From positions 4,650,001-4,714,000 of the forward strand of contig NW_027413959.1 of the NCBI RefSeq assembly GCF_048773025.1: a DNA stretch of 64,000 bases, written 5' to 3'. The translations under genes and the position numbers were made by a program. The stretch is from Camelus bactrianus. Lineage: Eukaryota > Chordata > Mammalia > Artiodactyla > Camelidae. Shown piece after piece: positions 54,185 through 64,000 of the stretch; the first letter of the stretch is position 1; each line of letters opens with the position of its first letter. Below the pieces are notes generated by a model. It searched no databases and was not told where the DNA came from. It was given only the letters and a program-made list of their open reading frames with translations.

Positions 54185-56250
54185 ATTCACAATGTGTCAG
54201 ACACTATGGTCAGAGTTGGGAATACAGAAAAGAATGACACAGTCCTTGCCCTCAAGGTGCTCACTGTCTATTCGAGGAGGCAGACACATAAACTGTTGTT
54301 TACAGTGCAGTGTGATGAGAGTATGCATTCAGTTTTATGAAAGCCCTTAGAAGGGGCATCAAGTGCACTCCTAGTGACTCAAAGTGTTCAGAGAAGGTGA
54401 CTCCTGTGGTCCTCTATCAAGGATGAGTACAAGTTAGCACAGTTTTGGTAGAGAATTGATGGAAGATATTCCAGGAAGAGAAAACAGCATGCACAAAGCA
54501 AGAAAGTACATGGCACGTTCAAGGAACTAACAAAATCATTGTGGCCAATTAAAGAGCTGGGGGAATAGGGTTGCTAGAGTGGTATTAGATGAAATCAAAG
54601 AGGTAAGAAAGAACCATAGCATTTATGACTCTAAGACAAATGAATAGACATTGATGAGTTTTCAGCAAGGAAGTGACATGGTCAGACTGGCATTTCAGAA
54701 ATGTCACTATGGCTTCAGTGTAGAAAATGGATTGGAGAAGATTCTCACAATAAGGAGACTAGTTAGGAAGTTGGCACAGCAGCTTGGATCTTAGCAGTGG
54801 ATGTGGGAAACACTGAACATATTTGGAATATATTTTGGAGGCATGGTTTATAGATATTGGTACTGATTGGTTGTTGACAGGTTGAAGGAGAGGGAGAAGT
54901 CAAAATAAGGATGAGCATAGGCAAAGATTTCTTAACAGAACACAAAAAGAACCTATAAAATGAGACATTATATATTGACTTCATTAATATTAAGAATTTC
55001 TATTCATTCAAAGATGCCATTCAGAAAGTGAAAAGGCAAGCAGTAGACTAGGAGAAGATATTCACTTACATATGTCTGTTGGATAGCTCATGTCTAGGAT
55101 ATAAAAAGAAATTTTACACATCAAGAAGGAAAAGGCAGCCCAATTTAAAGTTTAGTTAAAGATTTGAAGAGTCATTTTACAAGAGGACTTCCAAATGGCT
55201 AATAAGCCATGAAAAGGTGATCAGCATTATTAATCATTAGGGAAATGCACATTAAAACCATAGTGAGATACCACTACACACCTACCGGAATGACTAAAAT
55301 TTAAAAGTCTGACAATATTACAGTGTTAGCAAGGATGTGGAACAATTAGCTGTCTCATATACTGCTGGTAGGAGTGTAAATTGGTACTAGCATTTTGGAA
55401 AATTGTTTGACAACATCTGCTAAAGTTCAATAACCTATCTTGTGACTCAAAAGTTCCACTTCTGGGTATATACTTGAGATAAATGAATGGCTACGCTTAC
55501 CAAAAATATGTTTAGAAATGTTAATGTCATTGTTATTCACAAAAGCCTCAACTGTTCACAGACAACCCAAAGGTCCATCAACAGTGGAATGGATAGTTCA
55601 ATTTGGGTATAGTCATACAATGTAACACAACTGAGTAATAAAAAGAACAAACTATTGATACAAGCAATGATGAGGATGATTCTCACAGATGTAATGTTTG
55701 TGAAAGACAGAAGAGTACCTGCAGTAGGAACCCATTCATGTAAGCAGGCAGAACTAGTCAAAGGTGATAGAAGTCAGAGTAGTGGTTATCTTTGGATGCT
55801 AGTACTTATGGGAAGGGGCACTGGGGAGCCTTCTAGGTACTAAAAACATTCCGTATCTTGATACAGTTGGTGGTTACATGGGTGTGTACATATGTAAACA
55901 TTCATCGAACTTTACACTTAACAGTGTTTTCACTTTACTGTATGTATATAATACCTCAGAAATAATGAAATAGGAGTAAAAGTTGACTTTCAGACTTCTA
56001 ATCAGAACAACTGAATGGACGGTCCTGCCATTGGCTGAAGTGAGGAATATAAGTATAGTAACTGGGGCCAGCATAGGGGTTGCAGAGAGAGGATGAGCTC
56101 ACATTTGGACATTCTGAGTTGTATGTGCCTGAACACCCCGAGATAGATCAGACTAAAACTTAGGAAAGAGCTCTAGACTGGATTCTTCAAATTAGTGGCT
56201 ATTTTCTATACACAAGTGTATATTGTAGCCATAAAATAGGACAAAAGCAC
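54185..56250 (-). mobile_element. Long L2 LINE (antisense), split by an old L1
   Basis: The left part 54185-54920 starts at the 3' end ('tgtcagacactatggtcaga', 'cagtccttgccctcaaggtg', 'gcaaggaagtgacatggtca', 'ggagactagttaggaagttg', 'gaatatattttggaggcatg'). The right part, from about 55985 ('cttctaatcagaacaactga', 'tcctgccattggctgaagtg', 'gatgagctcacatttggaca'), continues the same antisense L2 RT sequence. An L1 inserted at 54920-55978. Confidence 0.72.
54920..55978 (+). mobile_element. Old L1 3' end (sense) nested in L2
   Basis: Sense L1M order: 'ggcaaagatttcttaacaga', 'aagtgaaaaggcaagcagta', 'taatcattagggaaatgcac', 'attaaaaccatagtgagata', 'ctgctggtaggagtgtaaat', 'gttccacttctgggtatata' and 'ggtccatcaacagtggaatg'. 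It ends near 'acctcagaaataatgaaata'. All frames are broken. Confidence 0.83.
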
Positions 56251-56299
56251 GGAGCCCAGAAGATTCACAATCATGAATGATCTTTGCTTTTAGAAGCAT

Positions 56300-56610
56300 T
56301 TATGCAGAAAATAGGGTGGAATAATGAATAACACTGGTGAAAAATATTGAGGCTAGTTGATGAAGGGTCTTACATCTTAATCTGAAGAATTGGGAATTGA
56401 TTCAAGGTGTAGTGGGAAACCATTACAGGTTCTTGAGCCTGAGAAGAATCTATTCAAAAGCTCCTTAAGATAGATTATTCCTGTTGCCTTAGATGTAAAA
56501 GATGTACAGGAACAGGCCGAGGCTGGAAAGGGAAAGGCCGATGAGGAGGCCAACTGTGGTCTTTCAGGCTTGAGGTCAGAAGTGCTTGGCCGGAGCAGGG
56601 CCATTGCTGA
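56300..56610 (-). mobile_element. Second L2 fragment (antisense)
   Basis: 'gctagttgatgaagggtctt', 'gggaattgattcaaggtgta', 'gtgggaaaccattacaggtt' and 'cttgagcctgagaagaatct' repeat the antisense L2 block (GGGAAGCCATTGGAGGGTTTTGAGC) that also occurs at 54655, so this is a separate copy. Confidence 0.5.
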
Positions 56611-56771
56611 TGAAGAGGGGAGGACACAAGACCAAGAAATGGTGAGGCAATGATCAGCAGCACTGACAGGATGTGAGGGAAAAAGAAAACTAAAGTCTAG
56701 CTCCAGCTGAAGTAACGTGAGGCAGCAGCCTTCTTCGGATCAGCACTTGAACCCGTTTCATAGTCATTGAG

Positions 56772-56862
56772 CGTATTTAATGAACTAACACGTGTAAAGT
56801 GCTTAGCACAATGCCCGACACATGCCAAGTGTTCAATTAGCTTAGCTGCTATTATTCTGTCC
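56772..56862 (+). repeat. MIR SINE 3' end (sense)
   Basis: 'taacacgtgtaaagtgctta', 'gcacaatgcccgacacatgc' and 'caagtgttcaattagctta'. Confidence 0.65.
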
Positions 56863-57296
56863 ACAGCTGCTCACTGCTGGAAGAATTCTTGTAACAAGGC
56901 AGGTCGGTTCCGCTTTAAATTCATCATTACCAACCTCAGGTGGGTCCTTAACACCGCTTACGCCTTCACTCGCCGTACGCACTGTTTCACATCTTTTCTC
57001 CCTTCCTCGAGGGCCTTGTCCCACTTCACCCTTTCATTCTTGATACGTGACCCAGCCTCTTGCATCGCAGGGAATATAGATACCAGCAGAAAATACTCCC
57101 CCAACAGTTCACTGCTCAGTCCAGTGATTGCATCTGACTCATCCTCTCCTCCACACCTGCTGTCACCATGGAGAGGTGTGCTATGCCAAAAAGCTAGTAC
57201 CCTAGAGAGTACTACTTCCTGCCTACTCTGGACCTTTATGAAATATGGGGGTCAACCCATTACCTTTCTCTTTAACCTCTTTGTCTGTAGAGCAGA
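56863..57296. other. Unassigned sequence between two MIRs
   Basis: It is crossed by the longest plus frame in the window (215 codons, 56767-57414). That frame starts inside one MIR and ends inside another, so it is not a gene. The intervening 430 bp are not recognised. Confidence 0.4.
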
Positions 57297-57510
57297 GGAA
57301 GAAAATGCAAAGTCTCTCACTGCCTGGGTTCACACACTGGTTTTGCTACTTACTAGCTGTGAGATTCTGGGAAAATCTCTTAACCTCTTAGTGCCACCAT
57401 GTCCTCAACTGTAAACTGTTCTCAGCTAACCACCTCACTGGGTTGCTTGTGAGCCTTCAATAAGACCATGCATGTAAAGTGCTTAGCCAGTGTCCAAGAT
57501 GTGTGTTATC
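57297..57510 (+). repeat. Near-full-length MIR SINE (sense)
   Basis: 'ctgcctgggttcacacactg', 'gctacttactagctgtgaga', 'ctcttaacctcttagtgcca', 'tcaataagaccatgcatgta' and 'aagtgcttagccagtgtcc'. Confidence 0.77.
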
Positions 57511-57689
57511 CATTACTTCTTGAATTTTTCTTCAGAATTTAAATATTCTCAAGTGTCTCCCATCTAAAAAAATATAAAAGCCCTTGTGGACCCCCACATG
57601 CTCCTCCATAATACTGCTTCATTTATTTGTTGCAATATAATAAATGAATGAATAGTATGTGCACGTTGTATTTGCTTCCTCCCCTCCAA

Positions 57690-58470
57690 TTCATTCTTCA
57701 AATCCTTCCAATCTTGTCAAGGTCACCAATGACTGGAATGTTGCAGGATCCAACAGACACTCTTCTATCCTCATCTTGTTTAACCTTTCAGCAGAAGTGG
57801 CTTTTGAGCATACCCTCATGCTTTACTGCCTCACTGCCTTTGGTTTCAGGGTCCCCCATGATCTTGGTTCTTCTCCTACCATTCTGGCAGATGCTGCACT
57901 TTTTTGTTGCCCAGTCTTCCTCTACCCAATCTTAGGTTCTCAAGGCTCTGTCCTAGCCCCTCCCATGACTTCAGTTATCATCTGCATTAGTCAGTATAGG
58001 CTGTGTTATGCTATGATCACAAATTAGTCCTGAACTCTCAGGGACTGAACACACAAAAATGGTTTATTTCTTAAAAGCTTATCACACTCCCCTCTCCAAC
58101 TTTTATCTCCTCCCTGGAGGAGAATATCGTGAGTTACCAAGTTTCAAGTTATTTCAAATCCAAAATATTCCTTGAACCCCACCACTTCTCACAGAAGTGG
58201 TCATGTCATTCCCCTGCTCAAAACTATTGAAGATCTTCTCATTACTCTAAGGTAAATCCAGACCTTCTCCCATGACCCACAAGGCTGTGAGTGACCAACC
58301 CACTGTGGTATTCTCAAGCTTTATCTCATATCTCACATGATCCTTCCCTGGTGCACTCTGCTCCTGTTGGTCACATGGGCGTTCCTTCAGTTCCTTGAAC
58401 ACACCAGAGACTCTTTCCTCTGGACCTTGTGTGTTGTTCCAAAAGTACTCGTTTTTCCACCTCTGTTTGA
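57690..58470 (+). mobile_element. L2 LINE fragments (sense)
   Basis: 57700-57970: 'cttgtcaaggtcaccaatga', 'catcttgtttaacctttcag', 'cagaagtggcttttgagcat' (RT region). 58150-58470: 'gtcatgtcattcccctgctc', 'aaaactattgaagatcttct' and 'cccacaaggctgtgagtgac' (3' half). In between, 57985-58075 ends 'aaaaatggtttatttc', possibly an LTR-derived piece. The two L2 parts are in the right order for one interrupted or internally deleted copy. Confidence 0.62.
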
Positions 58471-58477
58471 TTTAATT

Positions 58478-58600
58478 TCCGTAGGCAGTATAGTGTCCTG
58501 GTGACAGGGGTAGGCTCTGCAGCTGCAGAGTCTAGAACTACCTAAATTTTCTATGCCTCAGTTTGTCCATTTACTCAATGAAGAAATCTGTCCCCTGATG
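58478..58600 (+). repeat. Diverged MIR SINE (sense)
   Basis: 'gcagtatagtgtcctggtga' and 'tctatgcctcagtttgtcca' give the MIR 5' end and core with an internal gap. Confidence 0.5.
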
Positions 58601-58749
58601 TTGGGTCTTAATACCCTGGTTCTTTCTCTCCTTTTAGGGGGTTGTATAGTAGTAAGATGCCTGCAAGGACTAACAGTCAATTCCAAGTTGTTCAATAGGA
58701 CTTATGCCAGTTTTACATTCCGTGTGCATGGTGTATGTTCATTAATTTG

Positions 58750-59797
58750 TAGACAATTATAGATGTGATCAATAGTTTCATGTTGTTTACATATCATTAT
58801 CTTAGTAGGAGTAGACGATACACAGCATGAAAGGCAAGAAACTATCACTTTATAAGTTACACAAACTGTAATCAAAATTGCCAATAGGAGTAACCATGTC
58901 CTTAGTAAGGTTTAGGCCAAGATTCTCCTAAACCAAACCATTTTCCTAGTATTTCCCCTAAACTGGGAAGAGGATCATTTACAGAAGAAATTTGGTTCTT
59001 CATTTGTGTCATGAAATCAATTACATCAGAATACATCAAGTAGAACATATTTAGTATGTATTATAGCACAAATTCTCTCATCAGAAGCAGTCAGAATATC
59101 AAGGGCCATGCAGTTTTGTAGGACCACTTTTCTCATCGTGGAGACTTCTGAATTGTGAAACCTATTGGCTTGAGTACTATCATTTAATGCTTGCTGAATA
59201 ACTTTTGTTAAAGCCTCCACGTGATTAATAATACCTTCTATCCCAAGTTAAGGAACGAATATCATGCCCAGATGGTTGTACCATTGGAAAACTGATCAAA
59301 ACCCAGTGTGCTTGCATTAAAGGCAAATTGACAAGCTAACCATAGGTGACCTTGAGCCCAAAGGAAACCAATTGTACATCTTCCTAATCAACCTGGGGAA
59401 AGCCAAGGCCATAAACTGTTCCAAAAATCCATTGGGTCCTGTTAGGAACTACAGAGTATTTACCATCTAGTGTAAAGGAATATTTATGGCCAGGTTCAGA
59501 ACAAGTGTCATTAACTGGCCAGGTAAGAGGGTCCCACTTAGTGATATTGGCAGTAATGGTAGCTTGCAGGCTTCTAAATTTAAATTTCTAAGGGCCATTC
59601 AATTAAAGTCTTAAAGAGGAGAAATCCATCAAGGTAACCTAGGAGTACTGGACATAGGTAATTGCCATAAACCCAGCAATTGGATTGATTCCTCACACTT
59701 GCAAATGACTGAGCCAAAGGAAGAGACACATTTGGCTCATAAGCAAAAGCATGAGCAATTGTGAGAGTAATTAGTATACAGACCTGGTCTGGCATCT
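58750..59797 (-). pseudogene. ERV1 env remnant (fossil)
   Basis: Minus-strand translation shows an env-leader-like start region near 59797, an N-terminal surface-subunit stretch typical of class I env, and near 59000-59220 a transmembrane-subunit stretch of the class I type. It is broken in several places and is listed as a fossil only. Confidence 0.62.
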
Positions 59798-62189
59798 TGC
59801 GTCAGCTATCTTCTTCAGATGTTGTCTTCTCATTCTGGTCTGGTAGTGCTGGTCTTAGTCAAAGTTGGTTGTCAGAAACAGGAGTTGCAGTCCATTCAGG
59901 AGAGGTGGCCTAATATGAGTGACTGTAAGGAGTCTTTTACCTCACTCTTTAGAGGAAGGGTTTCCTTATATATCAAAACACAAATTAAATACCAGTAGTA
60001 ATTCAGACAAAAAGCAAAAAACAAAAACCAAAAAACAAATTATAACCATATTCATCAGTTCACTCTGTCCTATGTGACTAATTCTTATTGTTAATCTTCT
60101 GTTAATAGTTTCATAAAGCCATTAGGTTTTTCATTAGAATTCTTTAATTTCTTACCCAGTTCAATGGTACGATTTAAAAGTTATCAGAATCTTGTACTTG
60201 TCAAAAAGTCTTTTCTATGAATCTCTTTGAAAATGAAGCAGTTTTTGCAAAAGCATCAGAGTACAACAATAACTGCCTCTAAGTAACAAAGGCTTAAAAC
60301 AGTAAGGTTAAAGATCTGATTACAATGCAATTGACAAACTTGGTTATTGTGGCAGTGTATAATATTTTAAGATAATAACTAGAATTATCTGATAACAGAT
60401 AATTCTGATGACTGATAACATTTTACCAGAACATATTCAACTTTTAGAAATATTTATATAATTTCTAGAACATTTACATTAATGATCTTTACCCATACAA
60501 TGTAGCATAAGAAGGTCTACCAGTCATTTTACAATGCTTCCCATGTAATTAAACATACCAAATAAGCTTACTTAGTGTGATATCTTGCCATGATAAGGAG
60601 AAAAAATAGTACTCCTGAGGTATTCCAGGGCCCTTTGGAAAAGTTCAAAGTTAGCTAGAAGTCAAATAAACTTCAACTAGAATTTATCTTTGGGAAGTCT
60701 ATAAAAAATATCAAAAAGATTTCAAAACATTTGGTCAAATAGAATCATAGGTCACTGTGGAACAATACTTACTTACTTAACCAAAGTGACAATAAAAGAT
60801 TTCAAAAACAAATACAGAATGTTAAAACAGATTACTTAAAAGTTGAAGAAACTTTACAATCTGTTATCAAAGCAGATTAATGTTCTAAGAAAACTTTGTT
60901 CCCTTAACAAAGAGAAAACCATATTCAGGTTTTGTACCACTACACCTTTACAATTAACATTCATTTACTCAATTAAATTTATTCTAATCTTAGTCAGTCC
61001 TGACCACATATAGAATTCCCTCCTAAGGATTCTTTTTTTTTTTCCTCGCAAATTCTCTACAATTCTCTATCCATATTAATTTGTCCCTTATTTTCTTTTC
61101 CCTTAAGAAACTGCATTTACATTCCTTATACCTTATTTTTTCCTTGTGTACAAAGATGTTTTCCTTATTAATTTTAGTAGTTTTAATTACATATTTTAAT
61201 TAGAATTCTTAACCTTAAAAACCTTTAGTTTCTAGCAAAAACTACAAAGCAAGTTATTTTGAACTTTTTGTCATTCTAGCATTTCCTGATTGCCAAATTG
61301 ATGAATTTATCCTGTAACCCAATTTGTTTCCTCAATGGGGCACATGTCCAGTGAACCCAAATATCTTTAGTTTTCCTCTAATAAGATAAAAATACGTGAA
61401 CGTAGACTTGTTTAGCAATTAATGTTCCAGTAGCTTATTTGGAAACGATCTGGATATTCCATGAATTCTCATCATTTAACTTAATTTAATAATTTCAAGT
61501 TACTAAAAATCTGGAGAAACTATCTGAAGTAGATATGCTAAAACATAATTATTCCAAAAAAGTTAATCTACTCTTATCTCATTTACATTTAATTTACTTT
61601 AAAGTTTCATCATTTCAAGTTATTTTCTTGCTGACAAATTTTATAACAGGAATAATGAGGTCTTATTTGACTTCTAGTAAACCTGGGTACAATAAAAGTA
61701 TACTTAATGTTGATGACTCTAAAGACATGTCTGTATTAATTAAACCAACAAAGTTAAACTTGTTTTCATTCATTAAAAATTAATCCTAGATGACATGACT
61801 GTGAAATTCATTTGGGTTAGTTTCTTTTTCTGAGTATTTACATCAGTGCTTAATTTCCTTTAAGCCAATTAAGTAGGGCTCTTTTACAAATTAGTTTTGG
61901 CAATACCACACATCTACAACACACATATATAGATACATTCAAAACATAAACAGACACAGAGACCCCATAGTTCCCATTCTGAAATTTCAGCCATGAATCA
62001 GGTACAATAATACAAAACCTATCACTTACAGAAGTGATTAGATTCAAACTGAATTTCTGGCAGATGGAACAAATCAAGGTCACCCGTTTAGATGGCTAAA
62101 CACTTTTTACTAATATTTAGAGAAGACACTTAAGGTACATATTTGTCCTTGACAAGCCAAGTTCCAAATTACCTATCCTGCCTGTTTAT
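59798..62189. other. AT-rich interior of the ERV block, no pol recognised
   Basis: About 2.4 kb, very AT-rich. It lies between env-like and gag-like remnants, so it probably belongs to the same fossil, but no retroviral enzyme domain is recognisable. It could be non-coding ERV sequence or include later insertions. Confidence 0.4.
60007..60039. repeat. CAAAAA-type A-rich simple repeat
   Basis: A short run of CAAAAA/CAAAAAA units inside the AT-rich part of the ERV block. Confidence 0.7.
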
Positions 62190-62900
62190 TCTTTGGAAGG
62201 CAGCAACCTTCCTGAAATTTGAATTTTAAAAAGATGACCTAGATAAGAGTTCCTGAAGAAGACCAGGTAGAACATTTGCATCTCAAAGGCACAGGAAGAG
62301 AAATGCATGTTCCTCCTAAGAGAACTTTTGTTCCCCTCAAGGCTAGACTCTTTTACTTGCAAGACTCTTAATATAAATAGGGGAGGTTTTGGGAATGGCC
62401 AAAGTATTGAGGGGCTTTGGATTGTTGCCAGAGCCACATCTATGGTCCTGAAAAGACTGGAGTTGTAAAGCAAGAACAGCTGTTTTTAATTCCTCAAAAA
62501 ATTGAGTGGCTACCTAAATGATATCAAGAGGCTGCCATCCCAATTCACCTGTGTTGGAATGTTTTTCTTTCCTTCATTTAGCTTCGGGGAGAAAGCACCT
62601 CCAAATTCCTGGCAGGCTCTGAATATCAGCTGCGGTCCTTTTAGTCAGGCTAGTGGCCTCCCATCTTGATAATCCATTTACAAAACTTTTGAGGATCCTC
62701 CCTGGGTTCAAGAAATTCTTGAACTACGGCCTTTAGTTTGTCCTTGACAGGAAGAGCCTCAAGTGGTCCCACTGCTAAAGGTAACCTTTTAATAGTGTCT
62801 TCAGAGGAGAAAGGCAATTCAGACAGAGGATGACTAGAGTGAGTACTCAGCTAAAGGACGATGGAGGGGAGCAGTAATGTCAGTCATAGAGGGTTTTTTG
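62190..62900 (-). pseudogene. ERV1 gag-like remnant (fossil)
   Basis: The minus strand reads as diverged gag-like sequence, including a stretch (about 62660-62760) resembling the capsid segment of class I gag. It is broken. Assignment rests partly on position relative to env and the leader. Confidence 0.45.
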
Positions 62901-63149
62901 TTTTGGGTAACTTTTATATCATTAATTTTTCACTAGCCTTCTGCAACAAATCTTTCAATGAGGCTTTTTTTTTTTTTAAATTTTGAAGCCTTCTGGAGCG
63001 TCTGCATACCAATTAAAGTAGGTACAATAGTTTAACTTGTGAGTTCTCTAAAATTTTAACAATTTAGAAGTCTTTCCAATTCAAAGGATCCAAAAAGCTA
63101 GCCCTACCAATATTTCCTCCTGCTTATCTAACTTTAGAAGAAAGAAAAC

Positions 63150-63950
63150 CTCTTCCCACTCTTGTTTCCAGTGGACCCTGCAGACAGGTTCCAGACAGAC
63201 AGACATGGTAAGAACTTACCTTCTACCAGCTTCCTCTAACTGTGTGCACAAAATTCAGCTTTAGAACGTCAAAAAAAGAGCCCCATCTTGGCCATTTCAG
63301 GGTGAGATTTCCTTTAATTTTCAATTAAGTAGGCGCTTGCAAGCGTACATTAGCCCAGCTGGTACGTCTGTAGGTGGCTGGCTGGCCTGGGTCTCTTTGG
63401 CCTTTGAGGCACAATTTCCCACAATCAATTTGGTAGTTTAATTCAGACATGAGACATAATCTGAACAACTTTCTGAGGACAATGTGGCGGGTTAGATGTG
63501 TGCTGCTTCTGAGCCTAGCTTAACTCCTCAAGGAATTACCCTTGGGTGGGTTCACCTGCTTTATGTGTCTTGGTTTCTCCCTCCAACAGCCAAAAACCAC
63601 CATGCGTGCTCAGAACACAAGATGATCAGTCTTTATATCATGTGAGCCCGGAAGGAGAGTATTTCCTTAATGGTTGTAATGGGGTTCCCCTGTAGGATCG
63701 CTACATGTCACACGGACTGATCCTCAGACACTTCCACTAGGTTCTCAGTCACCTGAGAACGCCTTGCGGCCAGAAGGAGCCAATGTCTCTTGATGTTTGG
63801 AGCTGAATAATGCTGTCTCTCATTTCCTAGCAAAAATTTTGTTCAGACCATATATCAACTTGTTTTTCTTTTTTTTTAAATTTAAGCCAAATTTAACAAA
63901 AACCCAGCCACATATGTTTCCCTGGGCCTACTGCCCAGACCGCCTAGGTC
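63150..63950 (-). other. Probable ERV leader and LTR region
   Basis: GC-richer sequence on the 5' side of the gag-like remnant (reading the minus strand), with a TATA-like 'gatataaagact' near 63640. Exact LTR borders and primer-binding site could not be fixed, and the other LTR was not found, so this part is tentative. Confidence 0.35.
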
Positions 63951-64000
63951 CCTGCCTAGGAAATGCCCTGGTGCCCCTTAAGATTCTAAAGTCTAAGGTA

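Larger units (their letters stand above)
58700..63950 (-). mobile_element. Class I (ERV1) endogenous retrovirus fossil, minus strand
   Basis: A broken provirus-like block on the minus strand, with its 5' side at the high-coordinate end. Env-like sequence lies at 58750-59797 and gag-like sequence at about 62190-62900, with a leader- and possibly LTR-like region up to about 63950. The 2.4 kb between gag and env is AT-rich and shows no pol I can recognise, so it looks internally rearranged or diverged. It resembles the HERV-I/MER57-type group of ERV1 elements. It is clearly not intact, with many breaks, and probably continues past the window edge. Confidence 0.6.

Noticed and set aside
53762-54340. 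192-codon plus frame and several minus frames rich in Arg/Lys/Glu/Gly
   Set aside because: They are translations of the TTCC/TTTC microsatellite.
56767-57414. 215-codon plus-strand open frame, the longest in the window
   Set aside because: It begins in the 3' end of one MIR and ends inside a second MIR, has no known domain, and no splice or promoter support.
57985-58075. Separate LTR between the two L2 parts
   Set aside because: Only about 90 bp with a faint resemblance ('aaaaatggtttatttc'), not enough to name a family or define ends.

Overview
The window reads as non-coding mammalian nuclear DNA, and the repeats point to a camelid. The main clue is five copies of a tRNA-Ala-derived SINE that I recognise as the camelid Vic-1 family (about 14081, 19935, 41161, 41952 and 46051). 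Each has A- and B-box-like promoter sequence and an A-rich tail, and most have visible target-site duplications. The 3' end of a laurasiatherian-type L1 (4890-6300) and very many old mammalian repeats (MIR, L2, MER-type hAT elements, MaLR LTRs) fit this. I see no complete protein-coding gene, no functional RNA gene, no CRISPR array and nothing bacterial or viral beyond fossils. Every long open frame is short for a gene and most lie inside repeats. The window is therefore intergenic or deep intronic.

Layout. 1-4.9 kb: MER20- and MIR-type relics in mostly unique sequence. 4.9-9.9 kb: an L1 3' end, an L2 reverse-transcriptase fragment, two hAT elements set in or beside an antisense L2, and a 131-bp L1 stub with a perfect 13-bp target-site duplication. 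9.8-12.2 kb: unique, with a cluster of inverted repeats near 11.8 kb. 12.2-19.7 kb: two MaLR LTRs among MIRs, one hAT element and one Vic-1. 19.7-24.5 kb: about 4 kb of antisense old L1 (carrying a Vic-1), then an antisense L2. 24.5-33.7 kb: mostly unique, with the best exon-like segment of the window on the minus strand at 31749-31917. 33.7-37.6 kb: L2 copies in both orientations, one split by an L1 with an exact 14-bp duplication. 37.6-47.3 kb: unique sequence, many MIRs, three Vic-1 copies. 47.3-51.4 kb: a MaLR LTR split by an L1, L2 fragments in both orientations, and the 5' end of an L1 (5' UTR plus ORF1 start). 51.4-58.6 kb: unique sequence, a TTCC microsatellite, and a long antisense L2 split by an old L1. 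58.7-64 kb: a minus-strand, broken class I endogenous retrovirus with env- and gag-like parts, probably running off the window end.

No set of genes works together here. The useful content is the insertion history (several cleanly nested, datable events), two or three exon-like segments that need transcript evidence, and blocks of repeat-free sequence that could hold regulatory elements. I found no convincing new biological system. Repeat family names come from memory of consensus sequences, not a database search, so family level is safer than subfamily level, and most boundaries are good to about 10-30 bases.
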